In this document: piece by piece, positions 1 through 9,264 of the stretch
Position numbering within the stretch: position 1 is the first letter of the stretch
Layout of the letters: every line of letters begins with the position of its first letter
Assembly (NCBI GenBank): GCA_030429565.1
Contig: JAUIFE010000009.1
Span: 62,001-126,000, forward strand
Length of the DNA stretch: 64,000 bases
Reading direction: 5' to 3'
From: Holophagae bacterium
GTDB taxonomy: Bacteria > Acidobacteriota > Holophagae > Acanthopleuribacterales > Acanthopleuribacteraceae
Position numbers and translations under genes: made by a program
The notes under the pieces: generated by a model
Database searches by the model: none
Seen by the model: the letters and a program-made list of their open reading frames with translations, nothing else
Told to the model about the DNA's origin: nothing

Positions 1-45
1 TCGCTTTTTTAGGTGAGATCTTGGTGGGCGTTTCGGGTTAGGTGG

Positions 46-981
46 TTATTTGCCGCATTCGCCGCCACGGGGTGAATAAGTGACGCCGGCGAACTCGGTG
101 GTTTGCCTGCCGTCGGTTGGCACGGTGTAGAGGGTGCGGTTGGTGACACAGTCGTAGAAGCGGGTGTGGATTTCGTTGACGTTGTAAATGTTGATGACTT
201 CTTGGTAAAGGCCGTTGTGGCAAACAATGCGGCCGGTGGGAACGCCTCTTTGGGTGACCGTGACTTCGATGGGTTGGGATTTAACGTTGTTGGTGTCGCA
301 TTTGTCGCCGATGCCGTCGCGGTCGCAGTCGCTTTGGTTGGCATTGGCCACGTAATCGCAGTTGTCGTAGTAGCTGGTGATACCGTCGCCGTCGGGGTCG
401 CCGCTGCAGGAGGGGTGGCCGGCCCACTGCGGGCAGTTGCAGTTGCGCACGTCGTCGCGGCAATCAATCAGAGTCAAGCTGCTGACTTTGCCGGTTTTGA
501 CGCGGCGTTGGGTCACGTTGGCGGGAACCACGGAGATTTCGGCGAGCGGGCTGCCGGCGTCGGCGTCGGCGGTGGCGCCCCAGGCAAGGATGTCGTCATA
601 GCTGAATTCATCGAACGGCTGCCCGTCGAGCAGGGCTTGGAAACGAATCGCGCTACCGGCCTGGTAAAGCGCGGCAAACTCGGCGGCTTTACTAGAATCG
701 GAGGCGAACAGCAACAAAACCGCATCTTGGTCCAATTCGTCAATCAGGTGGGTTTCTTCGAAGTGCAACTGTTCTTCAACGCGGACTTGGAACACCAGGT
801 GCTCGGCACCGGCCACATCACCGATAAAAACAGGGTAAAAAAGTGAGTTGTGGGTTGGTGCGGCTGATTCAATCGTCGCGGCATCGGTGTCGACGTCGGC
901 CATTTTGAGATCGTTGGCGGAAAAAGCAAAAGCGGTGGTGAAGAACAGGGCGAGGCCCAATAAACAATATTTGAAACGCAT
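46..981 (-). CDS. Secreted protein with thrombospondin type 3 repeat (paralogue A)
   Basis: A 311-aa protein with a clear N-terminal signal peptide (MRFKYCLLGLALFF..., cut near AFA). The central part (about residues 195-235) holds Asp-rich thrombospondin type 3 calcium loops (DPDGDGI, DRDGIGDKCD) with interspersed Cys. The rest matches no domain I recognise. The start is supported by AAGGAG 7 nt upstream of the ATG. It is about 85-90 % identical to the protein at 5565-6497; the two diverge mainly in the last 80 residues. Secretion and calcium binding are inferred from the signal peptide and the repeat. The molecular role is unknown, possibly adhesion or matrix binding next to the M60-like protease gene. 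Confidence 0.85.
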   Translation of the reverse strand: MRFKYCLLGLALFFTTAFAFSANDLKMADVDTDAATIESAAPTHNSLFYPVFIGDVAGAEHLVFQVRVEEQLHFEETHLIDELDQDAVLLLFASDSSKAAEFAALYQAGSAIRFQALLDGQPFDEFSYDDILAWGATADADAGSPLAEISVVPANVTQRRVKTGKVSSLTLIDCRDDVRNCNCPQWAGHPSCSGDPDGDGITSYYDNCDYVANANQSDCDRDGIGDKCDTNNVKSQPIEVTVTQRGVPTGRIVCHNGLYQEVINIYNVNEIHTRFYDCVTNRTLYTVPTDGRQTTEFAGVTYSPRGGECGK

Positions 982-1279
982 GAAGGACTCCTTGGTGAGG
1001 GTAGGGTGCGCCGGCGCCGAAGCCGACGCCGGGCGGGACCGAAATAAAAAGCGCGCTGTGCGGTAATCGCAAAGACGCGGTGGTCGGTTTACCGATAGGT
1101 GGTGGCGGTGAGCCGGTTTGCCTTGGCGGGTTGTTGTGCTGCAAGGAATCCAGCGCCGCCGTGAAGCGTTGTCCGTCTCACTGAACCAAGGATAAAGCGC
1201 CGCGCGAAAATCCCTCAGTGCCGCCAGTCATGACCTTGCGTGAAAGTCCTAACGGTCCATCCGTGACAGCTGTCATGGG
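46..1279. repeat. Segmental duplication, copy A (TSP3 gene plus upstream region)
   Basis: The gene at 46-981 and about 300 bases upstream of it are repeated at about 5565-6783. Outside the coding part, long near-identical blocks are visible, for example around 1030-1105 versus 6535-6605 and 1185-1279 versus 6690-6783. The boundaries are read by eye and the copies contain small indels. The first bases of the window (AAAAAAGCGA on the minus strand) match the start of the terminator that follows copy B, so the duplication probably includes the terminator. Confidence 0.85.
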
Positions 1280-1521
1280 TTGCGGGCCGATCGCGCCGGT
1301 CCTGGCTCAAGAGATGAAGGTGTCGCGGGCGCTGTGGTTTCGCTCAGTTGGCGCAAGCGTTAAAAAAGTGCGTGTCCTGGCTTGCCAGTGTCCTTATTGA
1401 GATGGGGGAGCCGGCTTTGACAAAAAGTGAGTGTCCCGGTTTTTTTCCCCGGTTTTTTCCCGGCTTTTCCGTCTGCGTCGCAGCGGACTTGGCGGCAATG
1501 GGGTTGCTACCCCTCACGACC

Positions 1522-1560
1522 AAAAAGGGCGTGATGCACCTCATTGGTTCATCACGCCCT
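1522..1560 (-). terminator. Rho-independent terminator of the M60-like protease gene
   Basis: Perfect 11-bp inverted repeat (AGGGCGTGATG / CATCACGCCCT) followed on the minus strand by TTTTTGG. It lies 26 nt after the stop codon at 1586. Confidence 0.85.
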
Positions 1561-1585
1561 GTGGCTATTGACCCATTATCGTGAA

Positions 1586-4500
1586 CTATTTGCGATACTT
1601 GGCTTTCAGGTAACGCGTGATCAGCTCAATCTCATTTTGCGTTAGCACGCGATCGTAAATGAACACTTCCGCGACATCGAGGTCCGAAACTTCGTTGTTG
1701 AAATTACCGCTGTGGGCGTTCAGGCCGAGTTGGCCGGGATTACCCGCCGGATTGGTGCTGACCGTTTCATTCTCACCATTGCGGTAATAGAAGCTTTGGT
1801 GTCTGGTGCCGACGGCCACGTGAACCTCGAACACATCGTCTTCAGCGGTGTTGTTGAAGTTTGTGACCCACCCTGCGGCATAGTGTCCGGTGTTGCCGTT
1901 CCAACGGCCCAACAGCCAGTTGCTGCCGCGTGCGTGCAGACCGCGGCCCCGGTTGGCTCCCTGGCTGTTGTAGGCATCCACCAAGAAAATGGTATAGGGT
2001 CGGGTCAGGTTCAAGTCGCTCGCGATGTCCATGCCGGAACGTTGATCGCCGATGAAATGAACCACAGGGGGCCGATCCTCGTCGCCGGCGACAAAGATTG
2101 GTTGGAAATCGCCGCTGCGCGTCACTTTAATGCCGTGGTTTTGGTTGCCGGATTGGTCCGCCCAGATACTGATCGGTTCCCCGTCGCCAATGCTAATGGC
2201 CTCCGCACGCAGCATTACTTGCAAGCCATCATCGGGTAAGGCATAGGGTTTGAAGTATTTGCGTGCGAGGTAGGCGTGGATTGCCGTCCTTTCAGCCTCG
2301 GTCAACACACGGTCGAAGACGATGATTTCGGCAACGTCGAGGTCGCTCGTCTCATTGCTGAAGTTACCGCCATGGGCCGCGATGCCCAACAGGCCGGGAG
2401 CGGCTTGCGGCGCTTGGCTATGGGTCCTGTTGATCCCGTTAAGGAAATAGTGACTCCCGTCCAGGTTACCGACAGCGGTGTGGATTGCGAAGGTATCGAC
2501 ACCGCTATTTGGGACGTTTGAGCCGACCCAACCTTCGGCGTAATGGGTCGACGTCGTTTGCCAGCGGCCCAGCAACCAATTGCGGTTGCGGCTGTGGAGG
2601 CTGCGTCCCCGGTGCTGACCCGCGCTGGTATAGGCATCCACCACGAACACGGTGTAAGGCAGACCCAAGTTGAGGCGGTTATCAATCGCCATGCCGTCGG
2701 CGCGCTCGCCGTTGAATCGGACGACGGGTTTGCCATCGGTGCCATGTAACATGAAACGCGGTGCATGGGCCACATTGGCATTGGGTGTAACCGCATGGAA
2801 GCCATTGCCTGAGGCATCTTTCCACGCGAGAAGGTGTTCGCCCTCCGCGGCGATAATCGAGTCGGTCGTGAGGTAAAGTTGCAGGCCCTCGATATCAATT
2901 TCGGCCGGCACATCGCGCACTGCTTGATCACCGTAATACTTGCGGATAATGGCGTCGACCCGATCACCAATCGCTTGACAGGCCGCCTGATCCAAGGTAT
3001 CCAGGTAGGCGTCGAAGCGCGCTCGGTTCATGCCGTTGAGGAAACGGTCCTTCATCCGTTCGTGGTAATAGGCGAACTTGGCGGGACTTGTCGGCGCAAT
3101 CGTGCGATAGCGCAGCAAGCGGTCGAGAATCTTTTGTGGCCGTGGCAGGTCGGCCAACTCGTCGAACAATGCGTCACTGGGCAAAATTCCCCAAAATTCG
3201 AACAGCGGTGCGACGTTGGCGTTGAGCGCTTGCGAGGCTGTTCGAATCATGTCGTCGTCGGCAATGGTGTTTAAGGGCTTCGATTGAGTTTGTTCCTCGT
3301 AAAAGACCTGGTTAACACGACCGAGGGCGTCCCAGTCGAACAGCGCGGCCAGGTCAACCCACTTGGCATGACCCCGTTGTGAATAGGCTTGCTCGGGCCA
3401 GTTCACGGGGTAATCGACATTGTTATAACCCATTCGTTTCCCGCTGCGAAAATTCGAGGAAACCATCCAATCAATGGCGGCCTCTTCGCGGGTGAACAGT
3501 TGGTGGCGTGAATGCACCAATGCTTGGTCAATGTCCATGCCGTAAATTTCGTTGTAGATGAAAACGGCAGGCAGGTTGACGTTGGATTCAATTTCCACTG
3601 CCAGCGTCGGCATGTTGTGGAGGTGACCCATCTCGTGGAATATCACATCAGAAGGGATCTCACCATCGGTGACTTTGAGTGGTGACCACCAGGGGGAGCC
3701 TTCGATAAAGGGGGCGGATGGGTCAGGGGTCAGCATGGGATACTGAGCCGTCATTCTGGTGCCACTGGCGGCAATTTGGCGGTCGATGGAGAAGTACTCG
3801 GCGCGGATGCGTGTGGTTGGGCGACCGGTTAAACGCGCGTAGCTGACCATCGAGCGGCTCCACTTGTCCAAAATCTCCGTGGGGTCTTGGATATCGCGTA
3901 CCATTGAAATCGGCAAGGTCATCATGAAGTAGTCCGCTTCCCAGTCAAACCACTGGACGCCTGACTGCGCCATTTCGTTCTGCCAGGAAGCCGGTGTGGT
4001 GGCGGCGCCGCTGCGAATCGAGAAGTAAGGGGTTTTGACAACATTGCGCAGGGTCACATTCATTTCGCCGAGGTTGGTACCGTCGGGTACGGTGATGTAA
4101 ATGCCGCCGCCGAAGGGGTTGGCGACTTCCGTGACCGTATCTTCGATGGGAAAGCTGTTGCCGATGCGCGGGAAGCGATTGAATGCGGACCAGACAGGGG
4201 CAAGGTCCAACTGTTGCACACCGACCATCACCCGCAACCCAAGACCGGCAAAACGGGGATCGACTTCGACCCTTACCCGTTCGCCCGGTGCCGCGTAGTA
4301 GCCGGTCATGCGGCGTACCGTATCTTGACCGCTGATGAAATAGGCGGGATCGGTGTTGTAGGTCGCCGACACGCTGACCTGGGCGTCAACTCGTGGGGCG
4401 TCGGCGCTTACGGGACCGGGGAAAATGTTCGCCGATTCAAAAGCAATCCCACGAACCGTGTCCAGTTTCCCCGCGACAAAGGCGTGGTCGAACAGCCATT

Positions 4501-4921
4501 GTTGCACGATGAAGAGCACCTGGGCCTCGGGTTCAAACGTGGTGGGATCGACCCAAGCGCTACTTTCGAACAGGGGCGGGTGCGTGCTTTCGTACTGCGC
4601 CATGAAGGCGCGTACCTCGGCAGGAATCGTGACGTAGCAGCCATCCCAATTGGCCTTAAACTGGTCCAGTTTTTCGTTCCGCTGCGCAACACTTAAAGCG
4701 AGGTTGCCGCGCATATACTCGGTAAACTCGTGCAGCACTTGCCCGGTGAGGTTACAATCCCCCTTGGCCTGAACGCTGGTTTTGGTTGAAGCGGTGGTGG
4801 TTGTAGCGGGTTCGTCGTGAAAAGAACAGGATTGTGCCTGAAGATAAGGCAACGAAAGGGCGGAAATCAAGGTGATGATTAGACTTAAGTAATTGAACTG
4901 AAAGCGCTTATGTAAACGCAT
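1586..4921 (-). CDS. Secreted M60-like zinc metalloprotease with two C-terminal LamG-like domains
   Basis: A 1111-aa secreted protein. The ATG at 4921 is preferred over upstream in-frame starts because it has AGGGAG upstream and opens directly into a signal peptide (MRLHKRFQFNYLSLII..., cut near LQAQ). The zinc motif HEMGHLHN sits at about residues 429-436, followed 10 residues later by a Glu. This fits the HExxHx(8,28)E pattern of peptidase M60/enhancin-like enzymes, which cleave mucin-type glycoproteins. Two tandem concanavalin-like (LamG) domains follow at about 735-910 and 920-1110. They resemble each other closely and probably bind glycans. It is flanked by the two TSP3 paralogues. Family assignment is confident; substrate is inference. 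Confidence 0.85.
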   Translation of the reverse strand: MRLHKRFQFNYLSLIITLISALSLPYLQAQSCSFHDEPATTTTASTKTSVQAKGDCNLTGQVLHEFTEYMRGNLALSVAQRNEKLDQFKANWDGCYVTIPAEVRAFMAQYESTHPPLFESSAWVDPTTFEPEAQVLFIVQQWLFDHAFVAGKLDTVRGIAFESANIFPGPVSADAPRVDAQVSVSATYNTDPAYFISGQDTVRRMTGYYAAPGERVRVEVDPRFAGLGLRVMVGVQQLDLAPVWSAFNRFPRIGNSFPIEDTVTEVANPFGGGIYITVPDGTNLGEMNVTLRNVVKTPYFSIRSGAATTPASWQNEMAQSGVQWFDWEADYFMMTLPISMVRDIQDPTEILDKWSRSMVSYARLTGRPTTRIRAEYFSIDRQIAASGTRMTAQYPMLTPDPSAPFIEGSPWWSPLKVTDGEIPSDVIFHEMGHLHNMPTLAVEIESNVNLPAVFIYNEIYGMDIDQALVHSRHQLFTREEAAIDWMVSSNFRSGKRMGYNNVDYPVNWPEQAYSQRGHAKWVDLAALFDWDALGRVNQVFYEEQTQSKPLNTIADDDMIRTASQALNANVAPLFEFWGILPSDALFDELADLPRPQKILDRLLRYRTIAPTSPAKFAYYHERMKDRFLNGMNRARFDAYLDTLDQAACQAIGDRVDAIIRKYYGDQAVRDVPAEIDIEGLQLYLTTDSIIAAEGEHLLAWKDASGNGFHAVTPNANVAHAPRFMLHGTDGKPVVRFNGERADGMAIDNRLNLGLPYTVFVVDAYTSAGQHRGRSLHSRNRNWLLGRWQTTSTHYAEGWVGSNVPNSGVDTFAIHTAVGNLDGSHYFLNGINRTHSQAPQAAPGLLGIAAHGGNFSNETSDLDVAEIIVFDRVLTEAERTAIHAYLARKYFKPYALPDDGLQVMLRAEAISIGDGEPISIWADQSGNQNHGIKVTRSGDFQPIFVAGDEDRPPVVHFIGDQRSGMDIASDLNLTRPYTIFLVDAYNSQGANRGRGLHARGSNWLLGRWNGNTGHYAAGWVTNFNNTAEDDVFEVHVAVGTRHQSFYYRNGENETVSTNPAGNPGQLGLNAHSGNFNNEVSDLDVAEVFIYDRVLTQNEIELITRYLKAKYRK

Positions 4922-5500
4922 AACAAAACTCCCTATGAATTCTATGGAATGAGTTGGACAACCCTTCAATGGCCACCCGGAATTGCTGATCCGACGCAAC
5001 CACCTAAGAGGAAGCGAAGTGTGCCGCATGGGATCAGTCGTGGCCAAACAAGGGGTCGTGAAGTGCAAACCCAACGCCTGAGCAATCCATTCGGATCACT
5101 TGGCGGTCGGGGTCCTGATCCTCCAGATATCAAGAGATGTGCCAGTTTACGTGTGCCCTTGTTTTTTCATGAAAGACGGCTGATACGGGGAGTTTTTATT
5201 CGCTAAGGTAATATAACTAAATTAGGAAAAGTGATTTTTTTAAGGGGCTTGTATCTGGCGGAGTTTCACCCTGTATCTGGTCCGTGCACAGTTCGGTGAT
5301 CGCGCACGACCAACATAAAACCGGATGAGCGGCCAAAACCGGTGACATCGGCCGCTTGACCATCAACCAGGCCGCGTTGAGACCAGGTGCAACCGGCCGG
5401 AATGCTGCTGGTGCGGCCCCGGAGATGTTGCGTCGTGTTTCCTTTGAAAAGGTAAAAAGGGTGATCTGGTTCCCACCGGTATCGTTGCGTCACCAACGCA
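4922..5500. other. Intergenic region upstream of the M60-like gene
   Basis: About 580 bases without a gene I can support. The AT-rich part near 5170-5250 (upstream of the minus-strand start at 4921) could hold the promoter, but I see no clear -35/-10 pair. A 76-aa minus-strand reading frame at 5266-5496 starts inside the terminator of the neighbouring gene, has no ribosome site and resembles nothing I know. Confidence 0.5.
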
Positions 5501-5527
5501 AAAAAGCGAAGCCGGAGCTTCGCTTTT
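5501..5527 (-). terminator. Rho-independent terminator of TSP3 paralogue B
   Basis: Perfect 11-bp stem (AAAAGCGAAGC / GCTTCGCTTTT, loop of 4) read on the minus strand into TTTTTTG. It lies 38 nt past the stop at 5565. It could also act on plus-strand transcripts. Confidence 0.85.
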
Positions 5528-5564
5528 CTGGAAAAGACCTTGGTTGGGTGAGGGGTTTAGGCGG

Positions 5565-6497
5565 TTACTTGCCGCATACACCACCGGTAGCGGTATGAAG
5601 TTCGCCTTTGAATTCTTCATACTTCGTGCCGTCGCCGCCGACGGTGCGCACAACGTGGCCGGTGACACAGTCGTAGAAACGGGTGTGGATTTCGTAAACG
5701 TTGTATTCGTTGAGAACCTTAAAAACCACGGTGCCGAGGCAAATGGTCCGCCCGCTGTCTCTAACTCTGGTTTTGGCGTCGTAAACTTTCACGGGTTTGC
5801 TGGTGACGTTGTCGCTGTCGCACTTGTCGCCGATGCCGTCGCGGTCGCAGTCGCGTTGGTTGGCATTGGCCACGTAATCGCAGTTGTCGTAGTAGCTGGT
5901 GATGCCGTCGCCGTCGGGGTCGCCGCTGCACGAGGGGTGGCCGGCCCATTGCGGGCAGTTGCAGTTGCGCACGTCGTCGCGGCAATCAATCAGCGTCAAG
6001 CTGCTGACCTTGCCGGTTTTAACGCGACGTTCGGTGACGTTGGCGGGCACCACGGCGACCTCGGCAAGGGGGCTGCCGGCGTCGGCGTCGGCGGTGGCGT
6101 CCCAGGCAAGGATGTCGTCATAGCTGAATTCGTCGAAGGGTTGCCCGTCGAGCAGCGCTTGGAAACGAATCGCGCTACCGGCCTGGTAAAGCGCGGCAAA
6201 CTCGGCGGCTTTTTTAGAATCGGAGGCGAACAGCAACAAAACCGCGTCTTGGTCCAATTCGTCGATCAGGTGGGTTTCTTCGAAGTGCAATTGTTCTTCG
6301 ACGCGGACTTGGAACACCAGGTGCTCGGCGCCGGCCACATCACCGATAAAAACGGGGTAAAACAGTGCGTTGTGGGTTGGTGCGGCTAAATCAATCGTTG
6401 TGGCGTCGATGTCGGCCATTTTGAGATCGTTGGCGGAAAAAGCAAAAGCGGTGGTGAAGAAAAGGGCGAGGCCCAATAAACAATATTTGAAACGCAT
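5565..6497 (-). CDS. Secreted protein with thrombospondin type 3 repeat (paralogue B)
   Basis: A 310-aa signal-peptide protein, near-identical to the product of 46-981 up to about residue 225, including the DPDGDGI and DRDGIGDKCD calcium loops. Its C-terminal 80 residues are more diverged but keep the same motifs (IHTRFYDCVT and a final CGK). The same AAGGAG ribosome site lies upstream. Two copies with different C-termini may reflect functional divergence or antigen-like variation; this is inference. Confidence 0.85.
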   Translation of the reverse strand: MRFKYCLLGLALFFTTAFAFSANDLKMADIDATTIDLAAPTHNALFYPVFIGDVAGAEHLVFQVRVEEQLHFEETHLIDELDQDAVLLLFASDSKKAAEFAALYQAGSAIRFQALLDGQPFDEFSYDDILAWDATADADAGSPLAEVAVVPANVTERRVKTGKVSSLTLIDCRDDVRNCNCPQWAGHPSCSGDPDGDGITSYYDNCDYVANANQRDCDRDGIGDKCDSDNVTSKPVKVYDAKTRVRDSGRTICLGTVVFKVLNEYNVYEIHTRFYDCVTGHVVRTVGGDGTKYEEFKGELHTATGGVCGK

Positions 6498-6783
6498 GAA
6501 GGACTCCTTGGTCAGGGTAGGGTGCGCCGAAGCCGGGCGGGACCGAAATAAAAAGCGTGCTGTGCGGTAATCGCAAAGACGCGGTGGTCGGTTTACCGAT
6601 AAGCCGTGGACAAGCTGGCGGCGTTGGGTGACGGGTTGTTGTGCTGCAAGGGATACAGCGCCGTCGACGCAGCCGTTTGTCTCACTGCACTAAGGATAAA
6701 GCGCCGCGCGAAAATCCCTCAGTGCCGCCAGTCATGACCTTGCGTGAAAGTCCTAACGGTCCATCTGTGACAACTGTCACGGG
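5565..6783. repeat. Segmental duplication, copy B
   Basis: Second copy of the TSP3 gene and its upstream region, offset about 5.5 kb from copy A. It ends just before the response regulator gene. The M60-like gene and its terminator lie between the copies. Confidence 0.85.
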
Positions 6784-6818
6784 CGGTTGGTCGCGCTTTG
6801 GTGTCGCTTGCGTTCGCC

Positions 6819-7517
6819 TCAGGGGATGAACTTGTAGCCGATGCCGTAGACGGTGATAAAGTGGCGCGGTCGTTGTGGATCCGTCTCCAGTTTGCCGCGC
6901 AGCCAGGAGAGGTGCACGTCGACCGTGCGCGAGGCCACCTCGGCGTCGAAACCCCAAACCGTGTCCAGTAGGTGTTCGCGCGTGAGCAGTTCGTTGGGAT
7001 GATCCAGGAAGTACAGCAGCAATTGGTACAGACGTGCGCTTAAAGCGACCACCGCGCCGTCTTTGCGAATCACCACTTGGCGGCGGTCGACCTCGATGTC
7101 GCCAAAGCGTTGCACCGTGCCGGTCGTGGTTGTCGTTGTCGGCACCCGTTGATAACGCCGGATCAGCGCTTCCAAACGCGCCAACAGTTCGGCCGTTTCG
7201 AAGGGTTTGGTTAGGTAGTCGTCGGCGCCGAGTTTGAGACCGACCACCTTGTCGGTGAGCTGATCGCGTGCGGTCAGCATCAATATCGGCGTGTCTAAGC
7301 CGGCGGCGCGCAGATCGCGGCACACCTCGAAGCCGCTTTTGGCCGGCAGCATTAGGTCCAGCAGGATGGCGTCGAACGGGCCTTCGCGTAAGGCCGCCTG
7401 CTCGCCGGCGCGACCGTCGGCGCGGTGCGTCACGCGGTAACCTTCGCCTGCGAGTCGGTCACCCAAGGTCAGGGCCAAGCCGGCTTCGTCTTCGATTAAT
7501 AAGATACGGTGGCTCAT
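6819..7517 (-). CDS. OmpR/PhoB-type response regulator
   Basis: A 232-aa two-domain regulator. The receiver domain has the acidic pocket IEDE (residues 8-11), phospho-acceptor Asp54 in LLDLMLP, Thr in LMLTARD and Lys in YLTKPF. The C-terminal half is a winged-helix transcription-activator domain (VVALSARLYQLL..., TVDVHLSWLRGKL). The start at 7517 is chosen because its ATG overlaps the TGA of the upstream kinase (ATGA), implying translational coupling; it also opens directly into the receiver fold. It should be phosphorylated by the adjacent kinase and act on target promoters. The targets are not visible here. Confidence 0.92.
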   Translation of the reverse strand: MSHRILLIEDEAGLALTLGDRLAGEGYRVTHRADGRAGEQAALREGPFDAILLDLMLPAKSGFEVCRDLRAAGLDTPILMLTARDQLTDKVVGLKLGADDYLTKPFETAELLARLEALIRRYQRVPTTTTTTGTVQRFGDIEVDRRQVVIRKDGAVVALSARLYQLLLYFLDHPNELLTREHLLDTVWGFDAEVASRTVDVHLSWLRGKLETDPQRPRHFITVYGIGYKFIP

Positions 7518-9079
7518 GGCTGTGGCTCCGCTGCTTGCGGCAACCACAGGGTAAAGGTGGTGCCGCGCCCTTCCTGGCTGTCGTGGTCGATGCGGCCGTG
7601 CGCCTGTTGCACCAGTTTCGCCACCAAACTCAGCCCCAAGCCCGTGCCCTGGATCTGATCCGCTCGGGCGCGCACACCGCGATAGAACTGTTGGTACACG
7701 CGCCGCCGTTCGCCTTTGGGGATGCCGTCACCTTGGTCGCTGACCTGAATGCTGATGCCGTTTCGTTGCTGGTGTCGCGCCGGCCTGACCGCAATCGCGA
7801 CCGTGCTTTGTTCCGGTCCGAACTTAATCGCGTTGCTGATCAGGTTACGCAAAACCGTCAGCAGCGCTTCGGGTTCCATCGCCACCGGCGGCGGCTCGTT
7901 GCAATCGATGCGCAGCTTACAACGCTTGCCTTCCAGCAACAGCGCCAACTCGCGTTCGACCTGGGCCAACCCGGCGGCCACATCGGCGTGGCCCGTTTCG
8001 GTCGGGCGCTGCTCGCCGAACAGGCGGCTGTAGTGCAAAACCTGCATGACCATGGTGTTGAGGCGGCCGCTCTCCTGGGTGATCAAGCGGCCATAGGTGC
8101 GCACCTTGTCGGGGTCGTGAACGGTGGCGTCGGCCAGGTTTTCGCCCGCCATGCCGATCGTCGCCAGCGGGGTGCGCAGCTCGTGGCTAAAGGCCGCCAT
8201 CATCGCCGCTTGCTGTTGCGACAAGGCTTGGGCGCGATGCAGGTAGGTGCCCATGGCCGTGAAGGTCAGCACGACCAACAGCAAACTCACCAGAGCGGGG
8301 ATCAGGTCCTGTCGCAACCGGCGCTTGGCCATGTCGGCCAGGCTGCCGGCGACCAGTTGGGTCTCCAGACGCAGCGCGCCCTTGTTTTGGAAGTGGAGGT
8401 CGGCGTTGGCCGGTGAAAAATGCGGGTTGGGCCAAGGCGCGTGTTTGGGTTTCAACCAAGCGCTGCGAATACGGCCGGCCGGATAAAGATGGGTGCTGCT
8501 GTCGGCGTGTAAGGCGGTCGTTCCGGCTAGGCTTTCGCCGTCGGCCGCGTTAAGCAGGTGGTAGCGAATTGGGTCGGGGTAGGCCATGATGCGCGCAAAG
8601 CATTCGGGAACAAAGGTTTGGGTGAAATATTCGCGTTGCCATTCGACCACGACGGCGGGCGCCGTTTGGTTGCTTGCGCGCACCAGCAGCGGCGGCAAAC
8701 CGCGAAAGGGACCGGTGCCGGCGAGCCAGCCTTGTAGGCGTGCCGGTAGCGCCGCTTGGGTTTGTGCGTCGCGGGTCAGTTGGACCGCATCGGTAGGATC
8801 GGACGGGATCAGCCACACCGCCGCGACCGTGTCGGGAAAGGTGAGTTGTTGCCAGGTGTCGCGCAGGCGTTGCGGGTCGCCGCTCGCCTTTTCGAACTGA
8901 GTTTGCATGTCGGCCACTTGGAAGTCGATCTCGCTCGCGCACAGGAACGTGGCGCGCTGCAGTTCGCGCACGCGTTCCTCCGCGCGCACATGTTGCAGTT
9001 GGCGCAGCCCGTAAAACTGCAGCAGGATGATGATCGCCAAAATCGCGGCCAGACCGACCGCCCCCCAGAGCTTGTGCAT
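7514..9079 (-). CDS. Membrane sensor histidine kinase
   Basis: A 521-aa kinase with a transmembrane helix at residues 5-22, a periplasmic sensor region to about 257, and a second helix at 259-280. The dimerisation/phospho-acceptor motif FSHELRTP carries His299. The ATPase domain follows with N box (NLISNAIKFG), G1 (DQGDGIP) and G2 (GTGLGLSLV). The sensor region matches no domain I recognise. It is transcribed with the response regulator that it overlaps by 4 nt, forming one two-component system. The ligand is unknown. Confidence 0.92.
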   Translation of the reverse strand: MHKLWGAVGLAAILAIIILLQFYGLRQLQHVRAEERVRELQRATFLCASEIDFQVADMQTQFEKASGDPQRLRDTWQQLTFPDTVAAVWLIPSDPTDAVQLTRDAQTQAALPARLQGWLAGTGPFRGLPPLLVRASNQTAPAVVVEWQREYFTQTFVPECFARIMAYPDPIRYHLLNAADGESLAGTTALHADSSTHLYPAGRIRSAWLKPKHAPWPNPHFSPANADLHFQNKGALRLETQLVAGSLADMAKRRLRQDLIPALVSLLLVVLTFTAMGTYLHRAQALSQQQAAMMAAFSHELRTPLATIGMAGENLADATVHDPDKVRTYGRLITQESGRLNTMVMQVLHYSRLFGEQRPTETGHADVAAGLAQVERELALLLEGKRCKLRIDCNEPPPVAMEPEALLTVLRNLISNAIKFGPEQSTVAIAVRPARHQQRNGISIQVSDQGDGIPKGERRRVYQQFYRGVRARADQIQGTGLGLSLVAKLVQQAHGRIDHDSQEGRGTTFTLWLPQAAEPQP

Positions 9080-9264
9080 TGGCGCGCCTCCCGTTGGTGC
9101 CTGTTCATTGTATGGGAGGCGGGGGCTTTTGCGTCGCCGATGCGCACCGATTTTACATTTTTAACAAGCCTTTAGCAGGCTCTTAAGGACCTCGGCCGCG
9201 TTGATTGCCTAAAGTGAAAGCCGTCGCTGTTGGACGGCGGCACAATTCACGACGAGGTGATTCC

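Noticed and set aside
103..846. Plus-strand frame opposite TSP3 paralogue A (and the same at 5544-6389)
   Set aside because: Mirror of the duplicated coding sequence; low-complexity Val/Ala/Gly product.
5266..5496. 76-aa minus-strand frame after the terminator of paralogue B
   Set aside because: No ribosome site, starts at the terminator edge, no recognisable family. Possibly a gene remnant but not supported.
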